A stretch of 64,000 nucleotides of DNA from JAOPZW01 sp036379935 (GTDB taxonomy: Bacteria; Actinomycetota; Thermoleophilia; Solirubrobacterales; Solirubrobacteraceae). The DNA lies in the NCBI GenBank assembly GCA_036379935.1, contig DASVFT010000166.1:3804-67803 (forward strand), read 5' to 3'. This document shows positions 24,046 through 32,142 of this stretch, in pieces. Numbering within the stretch: the first letter of the stretch is position 1; each line of letters begins with the position of its first letter. A program made the position numbers and the translations under genes. The notes under the pieces are model-generated. The model saw only the letters and a list, made by a program, of their open reading frames with translations, was not told where the DNA came from and ran no database searches.

Positions 24046-24968
24046 ACCATCACCGCGCCCTCGTAGGGGTCGTAGGTCTCGATCTCGCGGTCGACGACCT
24101 TGCGGATGGCGATCTCCTCGGAGGCCAGGGCGACGATCTCGTCGGACTCGTAGAGCACGAGCGGCTTGGCGCCGAGCTCGTCCTTGGCCACGCCGAGCGC
24201 GTCCTCGGTGACGCAGATGTAGGTGAACACGCCGTCGAGCTCGCGCAGGCTGCGGCGCATCGCGTCCTCCAGCGAGTCGCCCTGGGTCAGCCGCTCGGCC
24301 AGGTAGACGGCGATGATCTCCGAGTCGCACTCCGACTGGAATCGGTGGCCGGCGCGCTCCAGGCGCCGCCGCCACTGGTGGTAGTTCGTGAGCTGGCCGT
24401 TGTGGACGACGGCCACATCGGGGAAGGGGTAGGCCCAGTAGGGGTGGGCGTTGGCGATGTCCACGTCGGACTCGGTCGCCATCCGCGCGTGCCCGATCGC
24501 GTGGGTGCCCACGAAGCCGTTCAGGCCGTAGTCGGCCGCCACGGTCTCGGCGTCGCCGAGGTCCTTGACGATCTCCAGCGAGCGCCCCAGCGAGAGCACC
24601 TCGGCGCCGCGCACGTCCTCGATGTAGTCGGCGAGCTCCTTGAGGTCGCCGTCGTGGTCGAAGGTGACGGTCATCGCGTGCTCGGAGCTGGCGTCGATCG
24701 AGCCGACGCGCGCGCCGAGCGAGCCGAGACGGGCCTCGATCTGCCCGCGCTGGCGGCGCAGGCGGTCGGTGAACTCGAAGTCCTGGTGCCCGTTGGCCTC
24801 CGACAGCTTCACGTGCATGACGTAGCCGTCGGCGTCGGGGCGGTAGAGCGCGTAGCCCGTCGAGTCCGGCCCCCGGTGCTTCATGGCCTGGAGCATGCGC
24901 GTCATGTCGCGCCCGATGTCGTGGCGCTCCTCGCCGTCGCGGTAGATGATCCCGGCGATCCCGCACAT
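24033..24968 (-). CDS. Class II glutamine amidotransferase subunit, copy 2 (GlxB-like)
   Basis: The protein has 311 residues. Cys2 in MCGIAGIIYR is the nucleophile. RGPDSTGY, GHARMATES, HNGQLTNYHQW and ECDSEI are the further class II motifs. It differs from copy 1 by a longer middle insertion (about residues 70-110) rich in charged residues. It starts two bases after the stop of the upstream glutamine-synthetase-like gene and is the second gene of an eight-gene operon. Confidence 0.93.
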   Translation of the reverse strand: MCGIAGIIYRDGEERHDIGRDMTRMLQAMKHRGPDSTGYALYRPDADGYVMHVKLSEANGHQDFEFTDRLRRQRGQIEARLGSLGARVGSIDASSEHAMTVTFDHDGDLKELADYIEDVRGAEVLSLGRSLEIVKDLGDAETVAADYGLNGFVGTHAIGHARMATESDVDIANAHPYWAYPFPDVAVVHNGQLTNYHQWRRRLERAGHRFQSECDSEIIAVYLAERLTQGDSLEDAMRRSLRELDGVFTYICVTEDALGVAKDELGAKPLVLYESDEIVALASEEIAIRKVVDREIETYDPYEGAVMVWTA

Positions 24969-24970
24969 GG

Positions 24971-26464
24971 CTAGGGGAGCACCTCGAGGTACTCGTCGCG
25001 CTCCCAGTCGGTCACGGCGGCGAGGTAGCGCTCCCATTCGTCGCGCTTGTAGTGGTGGAACACCTGCCACAGGCGCCCGGGCATCGCGCCGTCGCGGATG
25101 ACCTCGTCGTTGCCGAGCGCGACGAGCGCGTCGCCCAGGCTGTCGGGCACGCGCTCGAGCGGCTGCTTGCCGTTGGACTCCTGGAGCAGGTCGTAGGTGT
25201 TGGCGCTCTGGGGCTCGCCGGGGTCGAGCTCGCGCTTGATCCCGTCCAGGCCGGCGACCAGCAGGGCCGCCACGGTGAGGAAGGGGTTGCACGACGAGTC
25301 CACGCCGCGGTACTCGAAGCGCCCGCCGGAGGCGACGCGCACGGTGCAGGTGCGGTTCTGCCAGCCCCAGTTCTTGTACACCGGAGCCCAGAAGCCGACG
25401 TCCCACATCCGGCAGTAGGAGTTCACCGTCGGGTTGCCGACGCACATCAGCGCCCCGAAGTGGTCGAGCATGCCGCCCAGGAAGGAGCGGGCGATGTCCG
25501 AGAGCTGGGCGGGGCCGTCCGGGTCGTGGAAGACGTTGTTGCCCTCGTCGTCGACGAGCGTGAAGTGGTGGTGGTGGCCGTTGGCCGAGACGCCCGTGAA
25601 CGGCTTGGGCATGAAGCTCGGCAGCAGGCCGTGCTTGCGCCCGACCGCCGCGCAGAGCTGGCGGTAGGTCGTGATGTTGTCGGCGGTCTTGACCGGCCGG
25701 TCGAAGCGGAAGTTCAGCTCGAGCTGTCCGGGGGCGTCCTCGTGGTCGCCGTAGCTCATGTCGAGGCCGAGCGCCTGGCCGTACTCGACCACGTCGAGCA
25801 GGACCGGACGAAGCTCCTCGAACTGGTGGATGTGGTAGCAGTAGGGCTTCGTCACGCCCTCGGCGGACGAGCCGTCCTCGGAGCGCCGCAGCCACATCAT
25901 CTCCGGCTCGATGCCGATGAGGAAGCTGTAGCCCAGCTCGCGCTCGAACTCGGCGACGACGCGCTTGAGGTTCTGGCGCGGGTCGGCGTCCATCAGCTCG
26001 CCGGTCTCGGTGTCGTAGCAATCGCAGTACACGCGCGCGACGCGCGGATCCCAGGGCAGCTGGGCGAAGGTGTCGAGATCGGCGATCGCCGCGAGCTCGG
26101 ACTCCTCGGGTCCGAAGCCGATGTAGTTGCCCGCGCGGTCGGTGAAGAGATTGGCGGTGGCGCCGTACACGAGCTGGTAGCCCTTCTCGGCGACCTGCGG
26201 GAAGAACGACGAGACGACGCCCTTGCCCATGACCCGGCCGGTGACCGAGACCTGCTGGAAGAAGACGTACTTGATCCCCTGGCTCTCGATCCGGCGCGTG
26301 ATCTCCTCGATCCGCTCGCGCCGGCCGGGCTGGTTGCGCGCCTCCTCGAGCGTGGCCGGGGGAGGCGCTGTCTTCGGCGTCTCGAGAACGGTCTTGACGG
26401 TGCCGCCGAAGCTCAGCGGAGCCTGCGGGTCGACGGCAACGCTTCCCTCGTAACGGTCGGTCAT
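24971..26464 (-). CDS. Glutamine synthetase family protein (GlnT-like, divergent)
   Basis: The 497-residue protein has an N-terminal extension of some 45 residues. Glutamine-synthetase motifs are present: IGIEPEMMW (the EXE metal site), DHEDAPGQLELNF, FMPKPFTGVSANGHHHHF and SSCNPFLTVAALL. The ammonium-site FDGSS loop is absent; the aligned stretch reads YGATANLF. That loss, and linkage to amidotransferase/GXGXG/FMN genes as in GMAS-mgsABC clusters, suggests a ligase joining glutamate to an amine such as methylamine, but this is not proven. ATG 26464 was preferred over a longer start because the longer form would run through the promoter and its GACCAAT repeats. Confidence 0.88.
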   Translation of the reverse strand: MTDRYEGSVAVDPQAPLSFGGTVKTVLETPKTAPPPATLEEARNQPGRRERIEEITRRIESQGIKYVFFQQVSVTGRVMGKGVVSSFFPQVAEKGYQLVYGATANLFTDRAGNYIGFGPEESELAAIADLDTFAQLPWDPRVARVYCDCYDTETGELMDADPRQNLKRVVAEFERELGYSFLIGIEPEMMWLRRSEDGSSAEGVTKPYCYHIHQFEELRPVLLDVVEYGQALGLDMSYGDHEDAPGQLELNFRFDRPVKTADNITTYRQLCAAVGRKHGLLPSFMPKPFTGVSANGHHHHFTLVDDEGNNVFHDPDGPAQLSDIARSFLGGMLDHFGALMCVGNPTVNSYCRMWDVGFWAPVYKNWGWQNRTCTVRVASGGRFEYRGVDSSCNPFLTVAALLVAGLDGIKRELDPGEPQSANTYDLLQESNGKQPLERVPDSLGDALVALGNDEVIRDGAMPGRLWQVFHHYKRDEWERYLAAVTDWERDEYLEVLP

Positions 26465-26519
26465 GCGCACTCTCCGGGTGTCGATGGGGTGCGAATCCAG
26501 CGCGGGCGAACGCGGCCCG

Positions 26520-26548
26520 ACTATATCTGGATTGGTCAAATTGGTCTA
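26520..26548 (-). promoter_or_regulatory. Promoter with GACCAAT direct repeats before the second glutamine-synthetase operon
   Basis: On the minus strand TATAGT (26525-26520) makes a strong -10, with TAGACC (26548-26543) 17 bases upstream. Overlapping the -35 and the spacer is the direct repeat GACCAAT-TT-GACCAAT (26546-26531). The half-site ACCAAT is shared with the palindrome at 16893-16906. The upstream GntR gene ends exactly here. An autoregulatory or operon operator is inferred. Confidence 0.5.
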
Positions 26549-27367
26549 TTCGCGCGAGCGGCGACCGATCGCCGGCACCGGCGGCGCTTCCTCCAGCCAG
26601 CGCACGACGTGCAGGTCGAGGCTGCGAGGCAGGAAGGTGTCGACGGAATGCTCGAGTGGAGCTCCCTCGGCGGTGCAGGTCACGTGCTCGATCTCGAGCG
26701 CCGCGGTGGTGTCGGTGACGCCGAGCGCCCGGCCGACCGGGTCGCGCTCCGTGAGGACTCGGGCCATGATGTGCGAGCGGTTGTAGGCCACCGGCACGCC
26801 CTGCTTGAGCAGGACGTCGAGGACCATCTGACCGCGCTCCAGGGCGTGGCGGAGCTTGGCGGGCGCCGGCAGCGGGATGCGCGGATGGACGACGTCGCGC
26901 ATGTGGGCGGCGGGCCCGCCGTCCATGACCACCACGCGGGTGATGGTCGTGGCCAGGGTCTCGGGCTCGAGCTCGAAGAGCGGCGCGTGCTCGGAGCCGA
27001 GCGGCAGCCGCTCGATGTCCAGCTGTCCCAGCTCGAGCCGGACGCCGCGCTGGCGGGCCAGCTCGTTGTAGGAGACGAGCTTCTCCAGGCCCTCGTCCAG
27101 GGTCCACGACGTCGCCTGCCCGACGAAGGTGCCGCTGCCCTGGCGGCGCACGATCTCCCCGCTCTCCTCGAGTCGGCGCAACGCGGTGCGCAGCGTGCCG
27201 CGCGAGATGCCCAGCCGGGCCGAGAGCTCCTGCTCAGGCGGCAGGCGCTCGCCGGAGCGGTGACGACCGGTCGCAAGCCAGCGCCGCAGCGCGTCCTCCG
27301 CGACGTCCACGAGCGAGGTCCTGACCTCACGAGGCGCTGCCGTACCGGAAGAGGACCCGTTCGTCAT
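26546..27367 (-). CDS. GntR-family regulator with UTRA domain (HutC subfamily)
   Basis: The protein has 273 residues. The winged helix (about 25-92) contains LPPEQELSARLGISRGTLRTAL and RRQGSGTFV, the classic GntR recognition and wing motifs. The C-terminal 160 residues are a UTRA ligand domain of the HutC/FarR type. Such regulators sense small metabolites of the pathway they control, often histidine, amine or sugar compounds. It is encoded 81 bases upstream of the synthase-oxidase operon on the same strand and is its likely regulator. Confidence 0.92.
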   Translation of the reverse strand: MTNGSSSGTAAPREVRTSLVDVAEDALRRWLATGRHRSGERLPPEQELSARLGISRGTLRTALRRLEESGEIVRRQGSGTFVGQATSWTLDEGLEKLVSYNELARQRGVRLELGQLDIERLPLGSEHAPLFELEPETLATTITRVVVMDGGPAAHMRDVVHPRIPLPAPAKLRHALERGQMVLDVLLKQGVPVAYNRSHIMARVLTERDPVGRALGVTDTTAALEIEHVTCTAEGAPLEHSVDTFLPRSLDLHVVRWLEEAPPVPAIGRRSRE

Positions 27368-27424
27368 GGACGAGCAGATGGTAGTCGCGCCCGTCCAGCG
27401 CCCTGTGGCGCTTGCGCGCGGGCG

Positions 27425-27456
27425 GCGGCCGGCCGGCTCTCGTGCCGGCCGGCCGC
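27425..27456 (-). terminator. GC hairpin between CocE hydrolase and GntR genes
   Basis: A perfect 13-base stem (27425-27437 with 27444-27456) encloses a six-base loop. It lies 11 bases beyond the CocE stop and 57 bases before the GntR start. There is no U-tract, which is common for actinobacterial terminators. It may end CocE transcription or separate the two genes. Confidence 0.5.
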
Positions 27457-27467
27457 GCCCGGCGGAC

Positions 27468-29171
27468 CTAGGGCTGCGGCTTCTGGCGCGGCGGCAGCTT
27501 GAACGTGCTGCTCACCGAGTCGCGCACGGTCTCCGGCGGGACCGTGATCGTGTCGGCGAGATAGCCGGCGAGCTGCGTGCCGGGGTCGCCCTGGATGGTG
27601 CGCGTGCGCTGGTAGGTCAAAAACGGCAGCGTCACCGAGCCGCCGACGACCTTCACCGTGTCGAACAGCGGCGTGTGGATCCACCAGTCCTCGTTGGCGT
27701 CGGTCACGCGCACCGCGATCCGGTGGCCGGCCGCGAGCTTCCAATCGGCCGACCACAGGTCGAGCGTCTTCTCGCCGCTCGAGCGGGCGAGGAAGCCCTG
27801 GCGCGTGATCAGCGGCCCGATGCCGTACTGGTCGAGGTCGTAGACGTCGACCACGAGGTTGGCGTTGGGCCTGGTGGTGGCCACGTCCACGATCGCCCTG
27901 CCCGATCCGGACAGGTGGGCGGCGTAGGGCAGCGCCGGCGAGATCGTCCACACGCCGTCGGTGTCGCTTGTGCCCGTGGCCGAGCCCGAGCCGTCGTCCG
28001 TGTAGCTGCCGGCGCGTAGCGGGCTCGTGTAGCCCTTGGCGTCGACGGGCGGCCACGACTGCTCGGCGCGCCACTTGCCGTCGTTGGTCTGCACGGCGAT
28101 CTGCGGATCCTGGACGGTGGGTGCCACGCCCTTCAGGAACCGGTCGTAGAAGCGCATGACCTCGTCGAAGAAGCCCGCGCGTCCCATCTTCAGGCGGCCG
28201 TTGTCGTCGGTCTCGTTGCCGCGCACGTGCTCCCACGGGCCGAGCCACGCGCGCTCGTAGCCGCCGTGGCTGGCCAGGTACTGCGCCGTGCCGTCGGAGA
28301 CCGTGTTGTTCTCGGTCAGGCCCTGCGTGAGGAACAGCGGCACCGTGGACCCCGCGGCGCCCGGGATGAGGTTGCGCTCACGCCAGTACGCCGAGTAGTG
28401 GTCGTCGTTGGCGCTCTGGTCGGTGAGGTTGAGCACCGGGCAGCCGGGGCGCTGGGTGTCGTTCAGGCCCGTGGCGTTGTAGTTGGGGTCGTCGAGCGCC
28501 GGGCCGGGGGTCAGGTCGATGAGGTCGTACAGCGCGGGCGTGGCCACCGAGTTGAGCCGGCGGATGCCGTCGCCGTACAGGTAGCGATAGAGGTCGTACA
28601 CCGGCTCCTGGGCCACGACCGCCTTCAGGCCGGACGGATGGTGGTCGACGCCGATGAGCCCGGTGACGGCGTCATAGGACTTGCCGTACATGCCCACCGC
28701 GCCGGTCGACCACGGCTGCGCGGCGGCCCACTGGACGGCGTTGACGACGTCCGCCTGCTCGCCGGGGCCGGCCCAGTCCAGGCAGCCGGTCGAGCCGCCG
28801 AAGCCACGCAGGTCGACCATGACGTAGGTGTAGCCGCGCTCCATGAGCTTGGCGCCCTTGATGAAGTCGAGGAAGCGATCCGACGGGCCGGCGGGACCGA
28901 CCGGGTCGTACGAGGCGTCCTCCACGGGCCCGGCGGGCCCGACCTGGCCGGAGTGGTTGAAGTACGGCCCGATCGACACGATCACCGGCGTCTTGGCATC
29001 GGCGGCCAGGTTGCTCGGGCGCAGGATGTCGGCGTGCAGCTGCACGCCGTCCGAGGACGGGATCGTGGCCTGCGTCCACGTCGCGCCGGGCGGCACGTCG
29101 GCCGCCCCGGCGGCAGCCGGCAGCACGCCGAGCGCGACCGCCGCAAGGCAGATCAACAGAAGCGGTTTCAT
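27468..29171 (-). CDS. Secreted CocE/NonD family hydrolase (X-Pro dipeptidyl-peptidase S15 type)
   Basis: The protein has 567 residues. A signal peptide (about 1-23, ending AAAGA) precedes an alpha/beta-hydrolase domain with the nucleophile in GKSYDAVTG and the catalytic His in GPWEHVRGN. A C-terminal jelly-roll domain with FLARSSGEKTLDLWSAD and AAGHRIAVRVTD completes the S15/CocE architecture. These enzymes hydrolyse acyl esters (cocaine esterase), glutaryl amides or X-Pro peptides. The substrate is unknown. It stands alone after the nitrogen island. Confidence 0.92.
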   Translation of the reverse strand: MKPLLLICLAAVALGVLPAAAGAADVPPGATWTQATIPSSDGVQLHADILRPSNLAADAKTPVIVSIGPYFNHSGQVGPAGPVEDASYDPVGPAGPSDRFLDFIKGAKLMERGYTYVMVDLRGFGGSTGCLDWAGPGEQADVVNAVQWAAAQPWSTGAVGMYGKSYDAVTGLIGVDHHPSGLKAVVAQEPVYDLYRYLYGDGIRRLNSVATPALYDLIDLTPGPALDDPNYNATGLNDTQRPGCPVLNLTDQSANDDHYSAYWRERNLIPGAAGSTVPLFLTQGLTENNTVSDGTAQYLASHGGYERAWLGPWEHVRGNETDDNGRLKMGRAGFFDEVMRFYDRFLKGVAPTVQDPQIAVQTNDGKWRAEQSWPPVDAKGYTSPLRAGSYTDDGSGSATGTSDTDGVWTISPALPYAAHLSGSGRAIVDVATTRPNANLVVDVYDLDQYGIGPLITRQGFLARSSGEKTLDLWSADWKLAAGHRIAVRVTDANEDWWIHTPLFDTVKVVGGSVTLPFLTYQRTRTIQGDPGTQLAGYLADTITVPPETVRDSVSSTFKLPPRQKPQP

Positions 29172-29226
29172 GCAGCCTCCAAACGGCGGCCGTGTTCGTT
29201 CCTTGCGCTCCCCTGCGCCCGGCCGC

Positions 29227-29257
29227 GCCGGCCGGATGATGCCCCGGGGCGGCCGGC
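29227..29257 (-). terminator. Possible hairpin downstream of the PIN toxin gene
   Basis: GCCGGCC (29227-29233) and GGCCGGC (29251-29257) form a seven-base stem around a 17-base loop that itself contains CCCCGGGG. It lies beyond the end of the toxin gene, in the 170-base gap before the CocE gene. Without a U-tract the assignment is weak. Confidence 0.3.
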
Positions 29258-29341
29258 GTTATGCCCAGATCGTGGCGAGGACGACAGCGGCGACTCTGGG
29301 ATCGCTCTGGATCAGCGCGCCCAACCCTGGCGCCCTGGCGC

Positions 29342-29767
29342 TCAGGCGATGTCGTTGACCAGCAGCGCGCCGGTCTCATATGCGGCATCACCGAGTGCGG
29401 TGTCCCAGGTTGCCAGCAGGACGTCCTTGGCCTCGATCGCCAGCGCAGATGCGAGATGGACGGCGTCATAGCCACGCAGGGCGTGCCGCGCGGCAAGGTC
29501 TCCGGCGTGCCGTGCGAGCGGCTCGTCGATGCCGAGGATGCGCAGCTCCGCGTAGATCTCCTCGAAGGCCTCGACGGCCAGGGCATGCGCGGGCTCGTCG
29601 ATCCGGTCCGCTCGCCGAGCAGCCGCCAGTGCCGCGCGGGCCTCGGGGTAGACGAGCTGGCTCGAGACGAGTAGCTCGGCGCGATCCCAGAGCTCGGCGG
29701 CGAGATCGGAGCCGGGCTCCTGGAACACCAGCTTGACCAGCGCCGAGGTGTCGAGGTAGACGATCAG
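29342..29767 (-). CDS. PIN-domain ribonuclease toxin (VapC-like)
   Basis: About 141 residues. The family start IVYLDTSALVKL, with the first catalytic Asp, is readable only from a CTG at 29767 that overlaps the antitoxin stop (CTGA). The first GTG (29728) would cut off that Asp. Further PIN acids lie in RGYDAVHLASAL and LLATWDTAL. PIN toxins cleave tRNA or other RNA and are held inactive by the antitoxin encoded just upstream. Either a CTG start is used or the toxin is disabled; I favour the first because the rest of the frame is intact. Confidence 0.82.
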   Translation of the reverse strand: MIVYLDTSALVKLVFQEPGSDLAAELWDRAELLVSSQLVYPEARAALAAARRADRIDEPAHALAVEAFEEIYAELRILGIDEPLARHAGDLAARHALRGYDAVHLASALAIEAKDVLLATWDTALGDAAYETGALLVNDIA

Positions 29768-30051
29768 CGCCGTTGATCAGCGACGAGCTCTGAGACGGGC
29801 TTGGCCGCGGCGATCCGCTCATGCCGCCCGCGGCGCCGGCGGGGCCCCGTCGGCTCGCGCACCAGGCCGCGCGAGCGCAGATCGGCGAGCGCGTCGCGGT
29901 CGCCGACGGGCACCAGGCGCGCCACGTGCCGACCGCGCATCGTCACGACGATCTCGGCCCCGTTCTGGACCTGCTGGACGTAGCGGCTGAGGTGATCGTG
30001 AAGCTCCCGGACCCCGACCTCGGTCTTGAGGCGATCTGAATGTAGCGTCAT
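29764..30051 (-). CDS. Phd/YefM-type antitoxin
   Basis: The 95-residue product begins VGVRELHDHLSRYVQQVQNG and continues IVVTMRGRHVARLVPV. This is the prevent-host-death fold, with its RExR-L dimer/DNA-binding strand and the R/G-P-V-A-R-L-v-P segment. The C-terminal half is Arg-rich and unstructured-looking, as is usual for the toxin-binding part. It precedes the PIN toxin with overlapping stop and start. A nine-base inverted repeat spans its start codon and is the likely operator. Confidence 0.85.
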   Translation of the reverse strand: MTLHSDRLKTEVGVRELHDHLSRYVQQVQNGAEIVVTMRGRHVARLVPVGDRDALADLRSRGLVREPTGPRRRRGRHERIAAAKPVSELVADQRR

Positions 30052-30075
30052 GGAGGGTTATCGTACACGCTACAT
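30040..30075. promoter_or_regulatory. Inverted-repeat operator spanning the antitoxin start
   Basis: ATGTAGCGT (30040-30048) and ACGCTACAT (30067-30075) are perfect nine-base inverted repeats with an 18-base spacer that contains the antitoxin ATG and its upstream region. Phd-type antitoxins repress their own operon through palindromes in this position. Confidence 0.65.
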
Positions 30076-30107
30076 CGGTCGGAGCAGCGCAGCTCGGCGC
30101 AGAACGC

Positions 30108-30135
30108 AGAGACCCCCGCGTCAGCAGGGGTCTCT
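30108..30135 (-). terminator. Terminator hairpin of tRNA-Leu
   Basis: AGAGACCCC (30108-30116) pairs with GGGGTCTCT (30127-30135) around a 10-base loop, starting five bases beyond the 3' end of the tRNA. The U-run is poor. Confidence 0.6.
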
Positions 30136-30139
30136 CGCA

Positions 30140-30225
<86 letters not shown>

Positions 30226-30308
30226 AGGTGGGATCGCCGGGGCCTCAGCGGCCGCCGGCGGGGGCCGAGTATAGCTCCGCTCCGGGGCGCGCTTCGGGCG
30301 CGCCGCGG

Positions 30309-31496
30309 TCACGCGGGCGCCGGCGCGGCGGCTCGCAGCGGACCGGTCGAAGTGGCGCGCACGAGCAGGTCGGCGAGCACGCCCCCGGCGCCGAGGGCCG
30401 CCATCGCGATGGCCGGCGAGGCCGCTTCGACCAGCGCGCCGGCCAGCGCGCTGCCGGCGGCGATGCCGACCGAGATGCCCGTCGCCGTCCAGGTGAAGGC
30501 CTCGGTCAGCGTGCCCGCGGGCGCGAGCTGGTCGAGCATGCCGTTGGCCGAGACGAAGGTCGGGGCGATGGTGGCGCCCGCGACGAGCAGGAGCAGCGCG
30601 AGCAGGACGGGGTCGCCGGACGTGCCCAGCACGGCGTGGGCGCCGCCCCAGCCCACCAGCGTGACGGCCAGGCGACGGCGCGCATCGGCGGCGGCGCCGA
30701 GCTGGCCGACGGCGAAGCCCGCGGCCATCGAGCCGACGCCCCAGACGCCCAGGAGCACGCCGGTCAGGTCGCGATGGCCGGTGCCGTCGAGCGCGGCCGG
30801 CACGACGACCTCGACGGCCCCGACCGAGAGCCCGCAGAGCACGAACACCGCGATCAGGACGCGCACGCCAGGACCGCGCAGGGCGCCGGTCAGGTCGCGC
30901 TCGCGGCCGATGTCGGGGCGCCAGCCGCGCGAGACCGGATGCGCGGAGAACAGGAGGTCGCCGACGAGCAGGAAGCCCGCGCAGGCGACCATCGCTGCCG
31001 CGGACGACCACGAGCCGATGCCGGCGACGATGGCCAGCGGGCCGCAGATGTAGACGATCTCGAGCAGCGCGCCCTCCAGCGAGTAGGCGGCGTGGCGCGC
31101 GTCGGCGCTGTCGAGCAGGACGGGCCAGAGCGCGCGCATGCACGCGCCCACCGGTGGTTGGGATGCGCCGGCGGCGGCCGCGGCCGCCAGGATCGCGCCC
31201 AGCGGCGCGCCGTCGGGCAGGATCGCGAGCAGGAGGATCGCGGCGGCCGCGCACGGCGCGCCGACGCGCAGCACGAGCGTCTGACCGCGCCGGTCCACCA
31301 CCCGCGCGAGCGCGGGGTTCGACAGCCCGAGCGCGATCGCGTAGGCACCGGACGCCAGGCCGCCCTTGGCGTAGGAGCCGGTGATCTGCTGCGTGTGCAG
31401 CACGAGCAGCAGTCCGAGCGCGCCCATCGGCAGTCGCGCCACGCACGAGGCGACGAAGAGCGACAGGACCCGGGGCGTGCGCAGGACGGCGCGCAT
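30309..31496 (-). CDS. MFS transporter
   Basis: A 395-residue protein with about 12 hydrophobic helices starts MRAVLRTPRVLSLFVASCVARLPMGALGLLL, a typical opening of actinobacterial major facilitator exporters of the YfcJ/SetA-like kind. Between helices 2 and 3 is LARVVDRRGQTLVLRVGA, matching the MFS motif A loop (G-x-x-x-D-R-x-G-R). The substrate cannot be predicted. It stands between tRNA-Leu and ogt, all on the minus strand. Confidence 0.85.
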   Translation of the reverse strand: MRAVLRTPRVLSLFVASCVARLPMGALGLLLVLHTQQITGSYAKGGLASGAYAIALGLSNPALARVVDRRGQTLVLRVGAPCAAAAILLLAILPDGAPLGAILAAAAAAGASQPPVGACMRALWPVLLDSADARHAAYSLEGALLEIVYICGPLAIVAGIGSWSSAAAMVACAGFLLVGDLLFSAHPVSRGWRPDIGRERDLTGALRGPGVRVLIAVFVLCGLSVGAVEVVVPAALDGTGHRDLTGVLLGVWGVGSMAAGFAVGQLGAAADARRRLAVTLVGWGGAHAVLGTSGDPVLLALLLLVAGATIAPTFVSANGMLDQLAPAGTLTEAFTWTATGISVGIAAGSALAGALVEAASPAIAMAALGAGGVLADLLVRATSTGPLRAAAPAPA

Positions 31497-31562
31497 GCCG
31501 ACAGGATGCCGGTCCCCGCGCGCGGGCGCGAGACGGTTTGGCCGTGGCCGGATCGACGATGC

Positions 31563-32027
31563 TCAGAGCAGCGACAGGGCGCCGGCCTCGAGCGCGAGCA
31601 GCGCGCGCTTGGACGCGAGCCCGCCGGCGTAGCCGGTGAGCGACCCGTCGCTGCCGATGACGCGGTGGCACGGGCACACGATCGCGAGCGGGTTGCGGGC
31701 GTTCGCGAGGCCGACGGCGCGGGCCTTGCCGGGGTGACCGATGCGCGCGGCGATGTCGGCGTAGCTGGCGGTCTCGCCGTACGGGATGCGCAGGAGCTCG
31801 GCCCAGACGAGCTGCTCGAAGGCGGTGCCGTGTGCCCGCATGGGGAGGTCGAAGGCGGTGCGCTGCCCGGCGAAGTACTCGCCGAGCTGGGCCGCGGCCG
31901 CGGCGAAGCGGGGGTCGTCGGAGACGTCGCCGGCGCCGAAGTCCACGCGCGTGAGGGCGCCGTCGTCGGCGACGGTCAGGCGCAGGGGGCCGATGGGGGA
32001 GGGGATCGTCGTGTGCATGTCCTTCAT
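31563..32027 (-). CDS. ogt: Methylated-DNA-protein-cysteine methyltransferase (Ogt-like)
   Basis: About 154 residues. The active-site motif VCPCHRVIGSDGSLTGYAGG near the C-terminus contains the methyl-accepting Cys of PCHRV and the substrate-pocket Tyr/Gly segment. Upstream are GTAFEQLVWAELLRIPYGETASYADIA and the N-R hinge GLANARNPLAIV. The protein repairs O6-alkylguanine by irreversible transfer to the cysteine. Start ATG 32027 gives MKDMHTTIPSPIGPL; ATG 32018 is also possible. It is divergent from lexA, and the SOS box lies between them, so damage induction is possible. Confidence 0.93.
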   Translation of the reverse strand: MKDMHTTIPSPIGPLRLTVADDGALTRVDFGAGDVSDDPRFAAAAAQLGEYFAGQRTAFDLPMRAHGTAFEQLVWAELLRIPYGETASYADIAARIGHPGKARAVGLANARNPLAIVCPCHRVIGSDGSLTGYAGGLASKRALLALEAGALSLL

Positions 32028-32091
32028 GACGCCGGCCCGCGCCGTGTCGTGAGATGGGGTTGCGTTCCGTCCAGGAACCGCGCTACCGTGT

Positions 32092-32105
32092 CGAACACGT
32101 GTTCG
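32092..32105. promoter_or_regulatory. SOS box (LexA operator) between ogt and lexA
   Basis: CGAACACGTGTTCG is a perfect palindrome matching the Gram-positive LexA consensus CGAAC-N4-GTTCG. It ends 37 bases before the lexA ATG and lies 65 bases upstream of ogt. It should give lexA autoregulation. Confidence 0.93.
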
Positions 32106-32142
32106 CTTCATCGCTGAGACCGAACCGCCGAGGAGCCCTCAC

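Noticed and set aside
621..26464. A complete N-methylglutamate pathway
   Set aside because: GMAS-like and mgsABC-like genes are present, but no mgdABCD set (SoxBDAG-like four-subunit dehydrogenase) is found, and the FMN and ligase substrates are unproven.
25052..27502. Very long open frame (about 800 codons) on the plus strand opposite the glutamine-synthetase and GntR genes, and similar long frames such as 30228-32117
   Set aside because: In DNA this rich in G and C the antisense frames seldom meet stop codons. Their products are Arg/Ala/His-rich, without domains, and lie wholly over well-supported genes.
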